DNA from: Novosphingobium sp. PhB165
Lineage (GTDB): Bacteria; Pseudomonadota; Alphaproteobacteria; Sphingomonadales; Sphingomonadaceae
DNA length: 64,000 bases
Direction of reading: 5' to 3'
Assembly: GCF_004341845.1 (NCBI RefSeq)
Contig: NZ_SLVB01000013.1
Coordinates: 1 to 64,000 of the forward strand
Part shown: positions 8,462 through 17,320 of the stretch, one piece after another
How the letters are laid out: every line of letters begins with the position of its first letter
Numbering within the stretch: position 1 is the stretch's first letter
The notes under the pieces: generated by a model
Database searches by the model: none
What the model saw: only the letters and a program-made list of their open reading frames with translations
Told to the model about the DNA's origin: nothing
Made by a program: the position numbers and the translations under genes

Positions 8462-9376
8462 ATGGCGCCACTGCTTGATTGCCTTATCGTTGGAGGCGGC
8501 CCTGCGGGCCTCACTGCGGCCATCTACCTGGCCCGTTTCCATTTGGCCCTGCGCATCGTCGATGCGGGAGATAGTCGTGCGGCCCTGATTCCCCTCACAC
8601 GCAATCATGCCGGTTACCCGGGCGGAATTTCTGGCAGGGAATTGCTGCGCCGCATGCGCGAGCAGGCAGCCGAGTTCGGCGCGGAGGTCATATCGGGAAC
8701 GATCGAGAGGATCGAATGGCAGGGCAGCGCCTTCAGCGCCGATCTGGGCGGCCGGGCCCTGCAGGCTCGCACGATCCTCCTTGCGACCGGCGTCGTCAAC
8801 AATCGGCCCGATCTTGCTCCTTCGCTGCACGACCACGCACTTGCGAGAGGTCTGATCCGGTACTGCCCGATCTGCGATGGCTATGAAGTGACGGACAAGA
8901 ACGTCGGAGTTCTGGGCACGCACAGCCATGGCTGCAACGAAGCGATCTTCCTGAGAATGTTCACCAAGAACGTAACGTTGATCGCACCTGACAGTTTGCA
9001 TGATCTATCTCCAACCGAGCGGGAAAGGCTTGGTGGCCTGAACGTCCGCATCGTTGACGGGCCCTGTGCAACCTTGCGGGTTGAGCACGATGCGATTGTG
9101 GTTCCTACGCCTGCCGGAAATATTCCGTTCGACACGCTTTACCCTGCGCTGGGATCGCGCATTCGCTCGGAACTGGCGATCGCGCTCGGTGCCCGGGTCA
9201 GCCCGGATGGGTGTCTCCTGGTCGATCCGCATCAGCGCACGAGTATTCCCGGGCTTTATGCCGCGGGCGATGTCAGCAAAGGTCTTGACCAGATCAGCCA
9301 CGCGATGGGTGAAGCGGGCGTAGCAGCCACAACAATCCGAAACGACCTTGCAGAGAATGGTCCCCTCGCCCGCTGA
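8462..9376 (+). CDS. Thioredoxin-reductase-like FAD/NAD(P) oxidoreductase
   Basis: A 304-residue flavoprotein of the low-molecular-weight thioredoxin reductase family. Seen directly: FAD dinucleotide motif G11-G-G-P-A-G, the redox pair C135-P-I-C138 followed by D-G-Y-E, and the C-terminal FAD motif A-A-G-D-V. The length fits the family. The second nucleotide-binding site is unusual: where TrxB has a G-x-G-x-x-A/G loop, this protein has V-L-G-T-H-S-H-G-C-N-E-A (150-161), so NADPH use is uncertain and it may belong to the ferredoxin-dependent or otherwise divergent branch. No Shine-Dalgarno precedes ATG 8462; a GGAAC-N16-CCTT element ends eight bases before it. It stands alone, so no thioredoxin partner is indicated. 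Confidence 0.85.
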   Translation: MAPLLDCLIVGGGPAGLTAAIYLARFHLALRIVDAGDSRAALIPLTRNHAGYPGGISGRELLRRMREQAAEFGAEVISGTIERIEWQGSAFSADLGGRALQARTILLATGVVNNRPDLAPSLHDHALARGLIRYCPICDGYEVTDKNVGVLGTHSHGCNEAIFLRMFTKNVTLIAPDSLHDLSPTERERLGGLNVRIVDGPCATLRVEHDAIVVPTPAGNIPFDTLYPALGSRIRSELAIALGARVSPDGCLLVDPHQRTSIPGLYAAGDVSKGLDQISHAMGEAGVAATTIRNDLAENGPLAR

Positions 9377-9480
9377 CGCACCCCGCCGCGCAGCAACAAA
9401 GTAGGCCGGTCCAGCGTTTTCATGGCAGGTGCGATTGCCGTATCGGTCGCTCTTGCGGCCTTGATTTTCAGGAATTTTGC

Positions 9481-9891
9481 ATGGATCGCTTTTTCACTGC
9501 AATCGCGTCGAAAGCCGCGAATTGGATGGGCCACCCGCTGGCCTTCGTATTATCGCTCGCCGGCGTGATCCTGTGGGCCGCAAGCGGGCCCGCCCTGCAC
9601 TACTCCGACACCTGGCAACTGCTCATCAACACCGCCACTACCGTAATGACGTTCCTCGCGGTGTTCCTCATCCAGAACAGCCAAAACCGCGACGGCGCAG
9701 CGATGCAGGCCAAACTCGACGAAATCCTCAGGTCACTGGAACAAGCCAGGTCGCAGTTCGTGGGCATCGAGCATTTGACCGACGCGCAGATCTGCGAAAT
9801 CCGCAACGCACTTGAGAAAGACATTCGTTCCGAAGACGACAAGGACCGCACAGTCACGCGGACCGTCGACAGCTTGTTGGCGCGATACTGA
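9481..9891 (+). CDS. Low-affinity iron permease family protein (longer paralogue)
   Basis: A 136-residue protein with two membrane helices (about 17-37 and 45-64) followed by the signature I-Q-N-S-Q-N-R-D-x-x-A-M-Q-A-K-L-D-E-I-L, typical of the low-affinity iron permease family (PF04120, named after yeast Fet4 although the bacterial members are half that size). The C-terminal half is a charged helix. Iron transport has not been shown for such short bacterial homologues, so the name is by family only. AGGA lies eight bases before the ATG. A shorter paralogue occurs at 33090-33407. A PRC-barrel gene follows 46 bases downstream, probably co-transcribed. Confidence 0.8.
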   Translation: MDRFFTAIASKAANWMGHPLAFVLSLAGVILWAASGPALHYSDTWQLLINTATTVMTFLAVFLIQNSQNRDGAAMQAKLDEILRSLEQARSQFVGIEHLTDAQICEIRNALEKDIRSEDDKDRTVTRTVDSLLARY

Positions 9892-9937
9892 AGTCCCGTG
9901 TTTTGGGCCGCCCAGCGCCGACCTAAGGGGATGCATC

Positions 9938-10534
9938 TTGAACGAAATCGCCAATTGGATCGCCCCAATCGCGACGATGATCGCCGCGATGATGACGGCC
10001 GCCAATCTGGGCGCACGCGTGACGGGGTGGGGCTTTGCGGTTTTCACGCTTGGCTCCATTTGCTGGACGATCGTCGGCTTCACGTCCGGCCAGCCGAATC
10101 TGATCATCGCGAATGCGTTCCTGACGCTCGTCAATCTTGCCGGCATCTGGCGGTGGCTCGGACGACAGCGCGCACACGAGGACGGCGCCCGATCCGCCGC
10201 CGTGGCTAGCCGGAAATCAACGGTTCCCACGCTGTTTCCGGCCACGGGGATGGCGGGAATGCCCGTGGTGGCGGCAGACGGCACCGCGCTAGGCAAGGCG
10301 ATTGAGGCGCTTATCGAATGCCAGTCGGGCGCAGTTAGCTACGCCGTAGTGGCGACCAGTACGATCGGCGGACTGGAGGAAGTGTTGCGGCCCGTTCCCG
10401 CCACGGTGATCGCCTTTGGTTGTGACCTGCTGACGCTGACGATTTCCCAAGCCGAATTTGAGCGTATCGAGCCGCTCACAAGCGATGACTGGCCCGCCTC
10501 GGCTGAGCTTACGATGGGCAAATTGTCCGCATAA
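9938..10534 (+). CDS. Membrane protein with C-terminal PRC-barrel-like domain
   Basis: A 198-residue protein. The N-terminal part has two or three membrane helices (about 5-22, 28-45, 48-65); a linker rich in Arg/Ala follows; residues about 80-190 form a PRC-barrel-like domain (L-G-K-A-I-E-A-L-I near the start, then V-S-Y-A-V-V-A and a late I-A-F-G strand). The start is taken as TTG 9938, since AAGGGG lies eight bases upstream and no in-frame ATG occurs before the first helix; the next ATG would cut into it. PRC-barrel domains bind RNA or proteins and are common in envelope stress proteins. No specific role can be assigned. Confidence 0.65.
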   Translation: MNEIANWIAPIATMIAAMMTAANLGARVTGWGFAVFTLGSICWTIVGFTSGQPNLIIANAFLTLVNLAGIWRWLGRQRAHEDGARSAAVASRKSTVPTLFPATGMAGMPVVAADGTALGKAIEALIECQSGAVSYAVVATSTIGGLEEVLRPVPATVIAFGCDLLTLTISQAEFERIEPLTSDDWPASAELTMGKLSA

Positions 10535-10817
10535 ACCCGTATGAAAAAACGATATATCGATACCGCCCGTCGTATCGACCCCGCCCCCATGCAGGGAAGC
10601 GAGATACCGTCGCACAGTGCACGTTTCCTGCGAAGTCCACCGCGATACAGAAGGCCCGACGGGTCTATGTTCGGCCGGGCCAACCTCACACAGCGTTTCA
10701 CGAGCGCTTTGATCTTTGTGATTAAATCCTCCTGCTGAAAAAGAATGCCCCTTACAATGCGAACAAATGTCGACCCCGGCCATTTCCGATGGGCAGCAAT
10801 CTTCTGCGCGGGGTGTC

Positions 10818-12578
10818 ATGAATATTCAACAATGGCTTTCAATCGGCCTTTTATGCGGGATGATGACGCTGTTCATCTGGGGCCGCTTCCGGTTTGACGT
10901 CACTGCGGTGATTGCCTTGCTCGCCAGCGTTGCGCTGGGACTTGTGCCGCCAGACAAGGCATTTTCCGGTTTTTCCGACGACATCGTCATTATCGTCGCC
11001 TCCGCGCTGATATTGTCGGCGGCGGTCCAGCGCTCCGGATTGGTGGAACTGGCGGTTGACCGACTGGCAGACCGTTTGCACCGACCCGGCTCTCAGCTCT
11101 TCGCCTTGACGGCGCTTGTCGGTGCGGCCTCCGGGCTGATCAAGAATATCGGCGCTCTTGCAATGCTAATGCCCGCCGCTTCGCAATTGGCAAAGCGGAG
11201 TGAAACCAATCCATCCCGGTTTTTCATGCCCATGGCTTTCGCTTCGCTCCTGGGCGGGCTGACGACCATGGTGGGAACTTCTCCGAACATTATCGTCAGC
11301 CGCGTGCGGGAAGAGATGACGGGCCAGCCCTTCCGCATGTTCGACTACTTGCCGACGGGGCTCGGATTGCTCGTTATCGGCCTGGCCTTCTTGCAGTTCG
11401 GCAAACGGCTCCTGCCGGAACGTCAGGCGCCTGTCACCATGGGAGAGGCGCTCAATATCTCGGCCTACACGACCGAGGCGACAGTGGCGGCGCAGGCGTC
11501 GATTATCGGAGATACGGTCGGGTCTTTCGTCGACAGCCAGGAAGGTTCGGTCGAAGTGACGGCGGTATTGCGGCATGGGCTTCGCGCCGAGGTGTTGCCC
11601 GATACGATGATCGAGGAAAATGACATCTTGATCCTGATGGGCGATCCCGATGCTCTGGAACGCGCGATCGCCGGCGCGGGCCTCATACTCCACGAACCTG
11701 ATGCTTCGGATCACCCGGACGATCAGACTGGCGTTATCGAAGCCGTTGTCACCGCCGGATCCGTCCTGGTTGGGTCCAATGCCGGCCGGCTGATGCTGAA
11801 GGAGCGTATGGGCCTAAGGCTCATCGCGATCTCCCGCGAGGGCTCGCGGCTTAAAAACAAGCCCAGCGGAGTCAAAATACAGGCCGGCGATATCGTCGTG
11901 CTGCAGGGCGATCTCGACGCAATGCCGAGCCAGCTTTCCCAACTTGGAGTGCTGGCTCTGGCGCAGCGACCGATCCGCCTGGGACGCGAGCGCAAGGGGT
12001 GGCTCGCTATCGTCATCCTCGCCAGCGCCATGATCGCAACCGCCTCCGGGCTCGTGCCGGTCGCATTCGCGTTTTTCGCCGGAGCCGGTGTTGTCCTCAT
12101 TACCGGAGCTTTGCCAGCCGAGGATGCTTACAAGGCGATCGAATGGCCAATCCTCATCATGCTGGGTGCGCTCATCCCCGTCAGCGAAACGCTTCAGACC
12201 ACCGGAGCTTCAAACGTACTCGCGGTCGAATTGGCCCGATTGGCTTCGCATCTGCCGCCGTGGGGCGCCGTGGCGATGGTGCTCCTGATTTCGATGGCAG
12301 TGACGCCCTTCCTCAACAATGCCGCGACAGTTCTCGTGATGGCACCTATCGCGGCCGTGTTTGCCCATGATCTGGGATATCGACCGGACGCGTTTCTGAT
12401 GGCTACGGCAATTGGTGCAGGGTGCGATTTCCTGACGCCGATCGGTCATCAGTGCAATACCCTTGTCATGGGCCCCGGAGGCTATCGATTTACAGATTAT
12501 GCGCGCCTGGGTGCGCCGCTGTCATTGCTTGTTCTCCTCGCAGGACCACCCCTCATTATGACGTTTTGGCCCGTATGA
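10818..12578 (+). CDS. SLC13/DASS-family permease with two TrkA-C domains
   Basis: A 586-residue anion carrier of the SLC13-type (sodium:sulfate/dicarboxylate) family. Six N-terminal helices (about 5-200) carry G-x-x-K-N-I-G-A-L and T-T-M-V-G-T-S-P-N-I motifs of the first half; two TrkA-C (RCK-C) domains follow (about 225-300 and 310-385), each with an I-x-x-G-D-I-V-L-x-G-type strand; the C-terminal half repeats the membrane unit with F-L-N-N-A-A-T-V and a T-P-I-G-H-Q substrate loop. Central TrkA-C domains are characteristic of the bacterial subgroup related to sulfate or amino-acid transport. ATG 10818 is preferred; an in-frame ATG at 10767 adds 17 polar residues and neither has a strong ribosome site. 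Substrate unknown. Confidence 0.85.
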   Translation: MNIQQWLSIGLLCGMMTLFIWGRFRFDVTAVIALLASVALGLVPPDKAFSGFSDDIVIIVASALILSAAVQRSGLVELAVDRLADRLHRPGSQLFALTALVGAASGLIKNIGALAMLMPAASQLAKRSETNPSRFFMPMAFASLLGGLTTMVGTSPNIIVSRVREEMTGQPFRMFDYLPTGLGLLVIGLAFLQFGKRLLPERQAPVTMGEALNISAYTTEATVAAQASIIGDTVGSFVDSQEGSVEVTAVLRHGLRAEVLPDTMIEENDILILMGDPDALERAIAGAGLILHEPDASDHPDDQTGVIEAVVTAGSVLVGSNAGRLMLKERMGLRLIAISREGSRLKNKPSGVKIQAGDIVVLQGDLDAMPSQLSQLGVLALAQRPIRLGRERKGWLAIVILASAMIATASGLVPVAFAFFAGAGVVLITGALPAEDAYKAIEWPILIMLGALIPVSETLQTTGASNVLAVELARLASHLPPWGAVAMVLLISMAVTPFLNNAATVLVMAPIAAVFAHDLGYRPDAFLMATAIGAGCDFLTPIGHQCNTLVMGPGGYRFTDYARLGAPLSLLVLLAGPPLIMTFWPV

Positions 12579-12652
12579 TGAGGTTGGCCTTCCCCGCGCG
12601 GTGTCGCGCCGAAATTTGCCTTACGCCGACCTGCACAAACATGAGAACCGGG

Positions 12653-13369
12653 TCAGTTCGTATCCTTGGTCGGAACATTGCGATTTCGCCACGGGCTAAG
12701 CGTCTGCGCAGCTTCGCTCATTGCCCAAGCCTTTCCCAGCTCGCTGACCAAGCGTGAACGTTCGACCGCCTTTGCAGATGCGTCGCGCAACCGGAGCAGA
12801 AAACTGGGATGCACGGTTACAACAAGCTGCCTTCCTTCCCAGCACATTACATTCCCTCGCAGGGGACCCAGCGTTTGCCGTTTGCCGAGAACCGCTTGCA
12901 AGGCTGTTGCTCCAAGGGTCACGAGAACAGCAGGATCGACGAGTCTGATTTCCTGTTCCAGCCACCAGCGATAATGGACAATCTCATCGCTGGTGGGCCT
13001 TTGGTGAAGCCGCCGTTTGCCTCGCTGAGCGAACTTGAAACGCTTGACCGCGTTGGTAACGAATACCCGGTTGCGCGGGATGGCCGCTTCTTGAAGGCAT
13101 GCGTCGAGCAATTTTCCTGCGGGTCCAACGAAAGGCAACCCTGCGCGGTCCTCCTGATCGCCCGGTTGTTCGCCTATCAGCATCAAGCGGGCATGGACCG
13201 GTCCCTTTCCTAGGACCAAGCGATCTGAAAACCGCGATGTGGGCGGCATGTCCTCGTCCTGCAGAGTCTTGTAGAGGGCATCCAGATTCTGGAACTGCGT
13301 TTCTTTCCTTTCTCCACCAGAGCGCGGTGGGCCCTGTGCTGACGATCGCGATCTAGCTGTCGGGCACAT
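12653..13369 (-). CDS. udgX: UdgX-like uracil-DNA glycosylase lacking Fe-S cysteines
   Basis: A 238-residue uracil-DNA glycosylase superfamily protein. Motif A is G66-E-Q-P-G-D-Q-E-D74 and a K-R-R-L-H loop ends at His122; both are diagnostic of UdgX, in which the loop histidine forms a covalent bond with the deoxyribose after uracil removal. The late motif is H187-P-S-F-L-L-R. Oddly, the four cysteines that hold the 4Fe-4S cluster in known UdgX are not present: there is no N-terminal C-x-x-C, and the later C-R-x-W-L is Y-R-W-W-L (133-137). Only Cys2, Cys91 and Cys176 remain. The first 25 residues may not be translated; ATG 13369 overlaps the end of the upstream small gene by 17 bases. Role inferred: capture or repair of uracil in DNA. 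Confidence 0.8.
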   Translation of the reverse strand: MCPTARSRSSAQGPPRSGGERKETQFQNLDALYKTLQDEDMPPTSRFSDRLVLGKGPVHARLMLIGEQPGDQEDRAGLPFVGPAGKLLDACLQEAAIPRNRVFVTNAVKRFKFAQRGKRRLHQRPTSDEIVHYRWWLEQEIRLVDPAVLVTLGATALQAVLGKRQTLGPLRGNVMCWEGRQLVVTVHPSFLLRLRDASAKAVERSRLVSELGKAWAMSEAAQTLSPWRNRNVPTKDTN

Positions 13370-13556
13370 CAGCGTTGTCCTGGTCGACCTCCCGGATCTG
13401 CCCCGGCGGCGCAGCGCCCTGCGACTTGCCCTTCGATGGAGATCCGCTCCCTTTTGCGTCCGTCGCGGATTTGGGCGGCTCGCCTTCTCTTGCGGGGGGC
13501 CTGATCATCTCATCCTCGACTTCCCGGTTCTTTGGCCGTGACCGATCATTCTCCAT
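13353..13556 (-). CDS. Small hydrophilic protein upstream of udgX
   Basis: A 67-residue, highly charged protein (many Glu, Lys, Arg, Pro, Asp; no hydrophobic core), probably disordered. It is supported by an ideal ribosome site, GAGGAGG, seven bases before ATG 13556 and by overlap of its 3' end with the start of the UdgX-like gene, implying translational coupling. A possible EcfG-like promoter lies upstream at 13594-13619 (GGAAC-N17-GGTT). No family recognised; similar short charged proteins are common in sphingomonad stress loci. Confidence 0.55.
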   Translation of the reverse strand: MENDRSRPKNREVEDEMIRPPAREGEPPKSATDAKGSGSPSKGKSQGAAPPGQIREVDQDNADVPDS

Positions 13557-13859
13557 TCCAGCCTCCTCTGGCGGTGATACTTTCCAGACAAATAACCACC
13601 GGCCCCGCGACGTCGTTCCAGACGGCAATGCTTGCGCCTGCATTTCGCCGCAGATGGCTGCCCGGCCAGCGGCTCGCACCTTGCAAGCGCCGAAGTTCCT
13701 ACGGAACACGATCTGCTCGTTCAGACAGCCAGAAAAAGGCTTTCGATGCTCGGTGCCCGCCGATTTCGGCAAATGGGCGCGCGACATACCCATCTCAAGG
13801 TTGCGTGAGGAACCTATCGGCGCCGAGCTCGTTCCTCCCGCACAGGCAGGGAGGGTCAA
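13557..13859. other. Divergent intergenic region upstream of actA
   Basis: Contains the regulatory region for the respiratory operon to the right and for the udgX pair to the left. A weak general-stress-like element on the minus strand sits at 13594-13619. Near the right end, AGGGAGGG (13848-13855) is a strong ribosome site for a CTG at 13860. No protein-coding gene was recognised. Confidence 0.5.
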
Positions 13860-14522
13860 CTGGCACAGATATTCCCTCCCGCAGCTGATACCTGGTTGCG
13901 GATCGGCGCAATGATGACATGTCTTGCGGCAGCGGTGTTAGCGATTGCCGGCTGGGCGCGTGTCCGTTCACCCTATGAAACCGAGCAGGGCTGGGTCCAG
14001 CACCAGCCGGTCCCCTTCAGTCACAAGCACCATGTGGCCGATATCGGCCTTGATTGCCGCTATTGCCATGCCGGCGTGGAGACGAGCGCTGAGGCGGGCC
14101 TGCCCTCTACCCATGTCTGCATGACCTGTCACTCGCAGCTGTGGACCGGCGCCGATGTGCTTGCGCCCGTCCGGCAGAGCCTCGCGTCGGGACAGCCACT
14201 CGTCTGGCACCGGGTGTCGCAGCTCCCGGACTATGTCTATTTCAATCATTCGATCCATGTTGCCCGGGGCGTTGCTTGTGCAGAATGCCATGGCCGCATC
14301 GACAAGATGGCGCTCACCTTTCGTGCCCAGCCCTTCGAGATGCAGTTCTGCATCGATTGTCACCGCGATCCCGCCCCTCACCTCGGACCTCCCGATCGCG
14401 TTACCAGGATGACGCCGCTCGGTTGGTCGGAAGCCGACAAGCGTCGCTATGGCGAGCGGGTGATGGCCGCCCATCGCATCGATCCCAAGACCCTTGTCAA
14501 TTGCGGGATTTGTCACCGATGA
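13860..14522 (+). CDS. actA: Alternative complex III subunit A, pentahaem cytochrome c (probable CTG start)
   Basis: A pentahaem c-type cytochrome of alternative complex III. Five haem motifs are visible: C-R-Y-C-H, C-M-T-C-H, C-A-E-C-H, C-I-D-C-H and C-G-I-C-H, plus extra histidines for bis-His ligation. One N-terminal helix (about 15-35) anchors it. The frame has no ATG, GTG or TTG before TTG 13896, yet the residues encoded from CTG 13860, x-A-Q-I-F-P-P-A-A-D-T, match the usual M-A-Q-I-F opening of ActA proteins, and GGGAGGG lies five bases upstream. The start is therefore read as CTG, giving 220 residues; TTG 13896 is the fallback. It ends in an ATGA overlap with actB. Role: periplasmic electron relay inside the complex. 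Confidence 0.85.
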   Translation: MAQIFPPAADTWLRIGAMMTCLAAAVLAIAGWARVRSPYETEQGWVQHQPVPFSHKHHVADIGLDCRYCHAGVETSAEAGLPSTHVCMTCHSQLWTGADVLAPVRQSLASGQPLVWHRVSQLPDYVYFNHSIHVARGVACAECHGRIDKMALTFRAQPFEMQFCIDCHRDPAPHLGPPDRVTRMTPLGWSEADKRRYGERVMAAHRIDPKTLVNCGICHR

Positions 14523-17320
14523 GCGGCGAGCCCTCACTCGAGACCGCCCTCTCGGCACTACGCAGCGCGCGCGGCCGCGCGTTCTGGCGCGGGCTCGACG
14601 ATCTGATCGAACGCGCCGACGTGCGGGAACGCCTTGCCCAGGAATTTCCGGCGCTTGGCGGCGCGGCGAGCGACTGGCGGCGCCGCGACGTCCTGAAATG
14701 CCTTGGCGGAGCGCTGGCGCTCGCCGGCCTCGACGGGTGCGAGCGATCTCCGGACGAAGATGCGCTGCCTTATGTGGTGCAGCCCGATGGCGAAGTGCCC
14801 GGTATTGCGCGCTATTACGCAACGGCAGTGGAACTGGACGGCATCGCGCAGCCGGTGATGGGAAAAACACGGATGGCGCGGCCGATCAAACTGGAGGGCA
14901 ATCTCCATCATCCGGCAAGCGGGGGGGCAACCGATGCCTTTACCCAGGCGGCTCTCCTGGGACTCTATGATCCCGAGAGGTCGAAAGCGCCCGCGTTCCG
15001 AGGCAGCGAGACCGACTGGACGCATGTGGATGCCGCAATCAGCAGTCTGCGCGCTGGCCTCGATAAAAGCGGCGGCGCGGGCTTTCGCCTCCTGACCGGG
15101 CCGGTGGGCTCGCCCACTCTGCAGCGCCAGATCGGCGAGATCATGGCTCGCTGGCCGCGGGCCCGGTGGCACGAATGGTCCCCCCTCCAGCGCCGCACGC
15201 AAGGCCTGCTTCTCGACAGCGCGCAAGTCGTCGTCGCGCTGGACGACGATATCATCGGTCCCGGCCCTTTCCAGACCTGTCACGCCAGGCGCTGGGCCGA
15301 GCGGCGGCGCGCATATCAGGCCGGACAAGGCAGCGCGCTGATGTTCGTTGCCGAGCCAAGCCCGACGATCACCGGAGTCACGGCAACGGACCGTTTGCCG
15401 GTGCGGCAGGACCGGATCGCAGTCCTGATCTCCGCGCTGGAGGCTGCGCTTGACGAACGGCCAGCACCGGCGGTTCTCAACACACGGGAAGCGGGGTGGA
15501 TAAAAACCGTCGCCAAGGCGCTCGACCTGCATCGCGGTCAGGGGGTGATCGCGCTCGGCGCGCATCATGCCGCCGATCTCCATGACGCCGTACGGCGGAT
15601 CGCGGCCCGGCTCGGCAATCCCCAGCCCGACCTTCCCGCCGAGGGTGAGGACCTTTCCGCGCTTGTCGCCGATATGAGCCAGGGCGCAGTGACAGCGTTG
15701 TTCGTGCTGGATGCCAATCCCGTCTACGCGAACCCAAGTTTTGCGCCAGCAATGAAAAAGGTGCGCTTACGCATCCATGCCGGTCTCCACGCCGACGAGA
15801 CCGCCGCCCATGCCGACTGGCACCTGCCGCTTGCCCATGCGCTCGAGAGCTGGAGCGACGGGCGCTGCGCGGACGGATCGGCGACGATTACCCAGCCATT
15901 GGTCCGCCCCTGGCTGGCGGTTCGATCGCGCCATGCCTTGCTGAGCGGTCTCCTTGGCGCCGAGCAGACGGGCCTCGAGATCGTACGTCAAACCTGGGAA
16001 CTGGACGATGAGCGTTGGCGCCAGACACTGCTTCAGGGCTGGATCGCAGCCCCGCCTCCCGCGGCGGCCGCCTCAGTCCACCCGATCACAAAGGGCTCGG
16101 AGGTGCCCGCGCCAAGAGACGAGGGCCTGACCGTGATCGTCCGTCCGGATCCCTGTGTCTGGGACGGCCAGTTCGCCTCCAACCCCTGGCTCCAGGAACT
16201 TCCCAAGCCGCTGACGAAGATCGCCTGGGGCAGTGCCATCCACGTAAGCCCGGCTCTCGCGCAAACGCTGGAGCTCAGGAACGAGGATGTCGTGCGCCTG
16301 TCGGTTGGCGATCGCAGCGTGGAGGGACCTGTCTGGATCCTGCCCGGCCAGCAGCGTGACACCATCTTGGTGCATCTGGGTCATGGTCGGACCCTTGGCG
16401 GCCGCGTTGCCCAAGGCATCGGTTTCAATGCCTGGCCGCTGGTCGGGGCTACGGGCGAGGTGCGGCTCGAAAAAACCGGACGGAGCGAACAGGTCGCCTC
16501 TACCCAGCACCATTTCGCGATGGAGGACGACGAGTTTGTCCGTTTTGTCGATGCCGCCGGCGACAAGCTGCCGCAGGAGCCGCCGCGTTTCAGTTTCTTT
16601 CCGCCGCAAAAATCGAGCCCCGCCTGGGGCATGGCGATCGATCTTGATCTCTGCATCGGTTGCAACGCGTGCGTCGTCGCCTGCGTTGCCGAAAACAATA
16701 TCCCGATGGTCGGCAAGGAGCAGGTTGCAAAAGGCCGGGAAATGCACTGGATCCGTGTCGACCGGTATTATGAGGGCTCGGCAGAGGATCCGGAACACGT
16801 GTTCCAGCCGGTGACCTGCATGCACTGCGAGGATGCGCCCTGCGAAATGGGGTGCCCGGTCAACGCGACGGTTCATAGCCCGGAGGGTCTCAACCTTCAG
16901 GTCTACAATCGCTGCATCGGTACACGCACGTGTTCGGCCTATTGCCCGTACAAGGTTCGGCGATTCAACTGGTTCGACCTGACCGGCGGCGATCCACCGG
17001 AACTTCGCGCCGTGCGCAATCCCGAAGTCACCGTGCGCGGGCGCGGGGTGATGGAAAAGTGCACCTATTGCATCCAGCGGATCAGCGCGGCCCGGATCGA
17101 GGCGAAGAAAGAGGACAGGCCGATCGCCGAAGGCGAAGTGGTCACCGCCTGCCAGGCGGCCTGTCCCACACAGGCGATTGTATTTGGAGACGTATCACGC
17201 GCCGAGAGTGCGGTCTCGAAGCGCAAGGCCAATGGCCGCGATTACGAGCTGCTTCGCGAGGCCAATACCCGCCCGCGCACGACCTATCAGGCGCGGATCC
17301 GGCGCGGGGATATGGCATGA
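14519..17320 (+). CDS. actB: Alternative complex III subunit B, molybdopterin-like/iron-sulfur fusion
   Basis: A 933-residue ActB. The N-terminus carries a twin-arginine-like segment (R54-R-R-D-V-L-K) and hydrophobic stretch ending L-D-G-C74, suggesting Tat export and perhaps lipidation. Residues about 80-690 form a molybdopterin-oxidoreductase-like domain which in this family lacks the cofactor. Residues about 700-933 are a ferredoxin-like domain with four cysteine clusters: C712-I-G-C-N-A-C, C-M-H-C-x4-C-x3-C-P, C-x5-C-x3-C-P and C-T-Y-C followed by C-x3-C-P. These hold the Fe-S clusters of the electron path. The start ATG 14519 overlaps actA's stop (ATGA); longer frames into actA are artefacts. 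It ends in an ATGA overlap with actC. Confidence 0.92.
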   Translation: MSGEPSLETALSALRSARGRAFWRGLDDLIERADVRERLAQEFPALGGAASDWRRRDVLKCLGGALALAGLDGCERSPDEDALPYVVQPDGEVPGIARYYATAVELDGIAQPVMGKTRMARPIKLEGNLHHPASGGATDAFTQAALLGLYDPERSKAPAFRGSETDWTHVDAAISSLRAGLDKSGGAGFRLLTGPVGSPTLQRQIGEIMARWPRARWHEWSPLQRRTQGLLLDSAQVVVALDDDIIGPGPFQTCHARRWAERRRAYQAGQGSALMFVAEPSPTITGVTATDRLPVRQDRIAVLISALEAALDERPAPAVLNTREAGWIKTVAKALDLHRGQGVIALGAHHAADLHDAVRRIAARLGNPQPDLPAEGEDLSALVADMSQGAVTALFVLDANPVYANPSFAPAMKKVRLRIHAGLHADETAAHADWHLPLAHALESWSDGRCADGSATITQPLVRPWLAVRSRHALLSGLLGAEQTGLEIVRQTWELDDERWRQTLLQGWIAAPPPAAAASVHPITKGSEVPAPRDEGLTVIVRPDPCVWDGQFASNPWLQELPKPLTKIAWGSAIHVSPALAQTLELRNEDVVRLSVGDRSVEGPVWILPGQQRDTILVHLGHGRTLGGRVAQGIGFNAWPLVGATGEVRLEKTGRSEQVASTQHHFAMEDDEFVRFVDAAGDKLPQEPPRFSFFPPQKSSPAWGMAIDLDLCIGCNACVVACVAENNIPMVGKEQVAKGREMHWIRVDRYYEGSAEDPEHVFQPVTCMHCEDAPCEMGCPVNATVHSPEGLNLQVYNRCIGTRTCSAYCPYKVRRFNWFDLTGGDPPELRAVRNPEVTVRGRGVMEKCTYCIQRISAARIEAKKEDRPIAEGEVVTACQAACPTQAIVFGDVSRAESAVSKRKANGRDYELLREANTRPRTTYQARIRRGDMA

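Noticed and set aside
14141..14518. N-terminal extension of actB into actA
   Set aside because: The real ActB start overlaps the actA stop; the extension is out-of-frame actA sequence.
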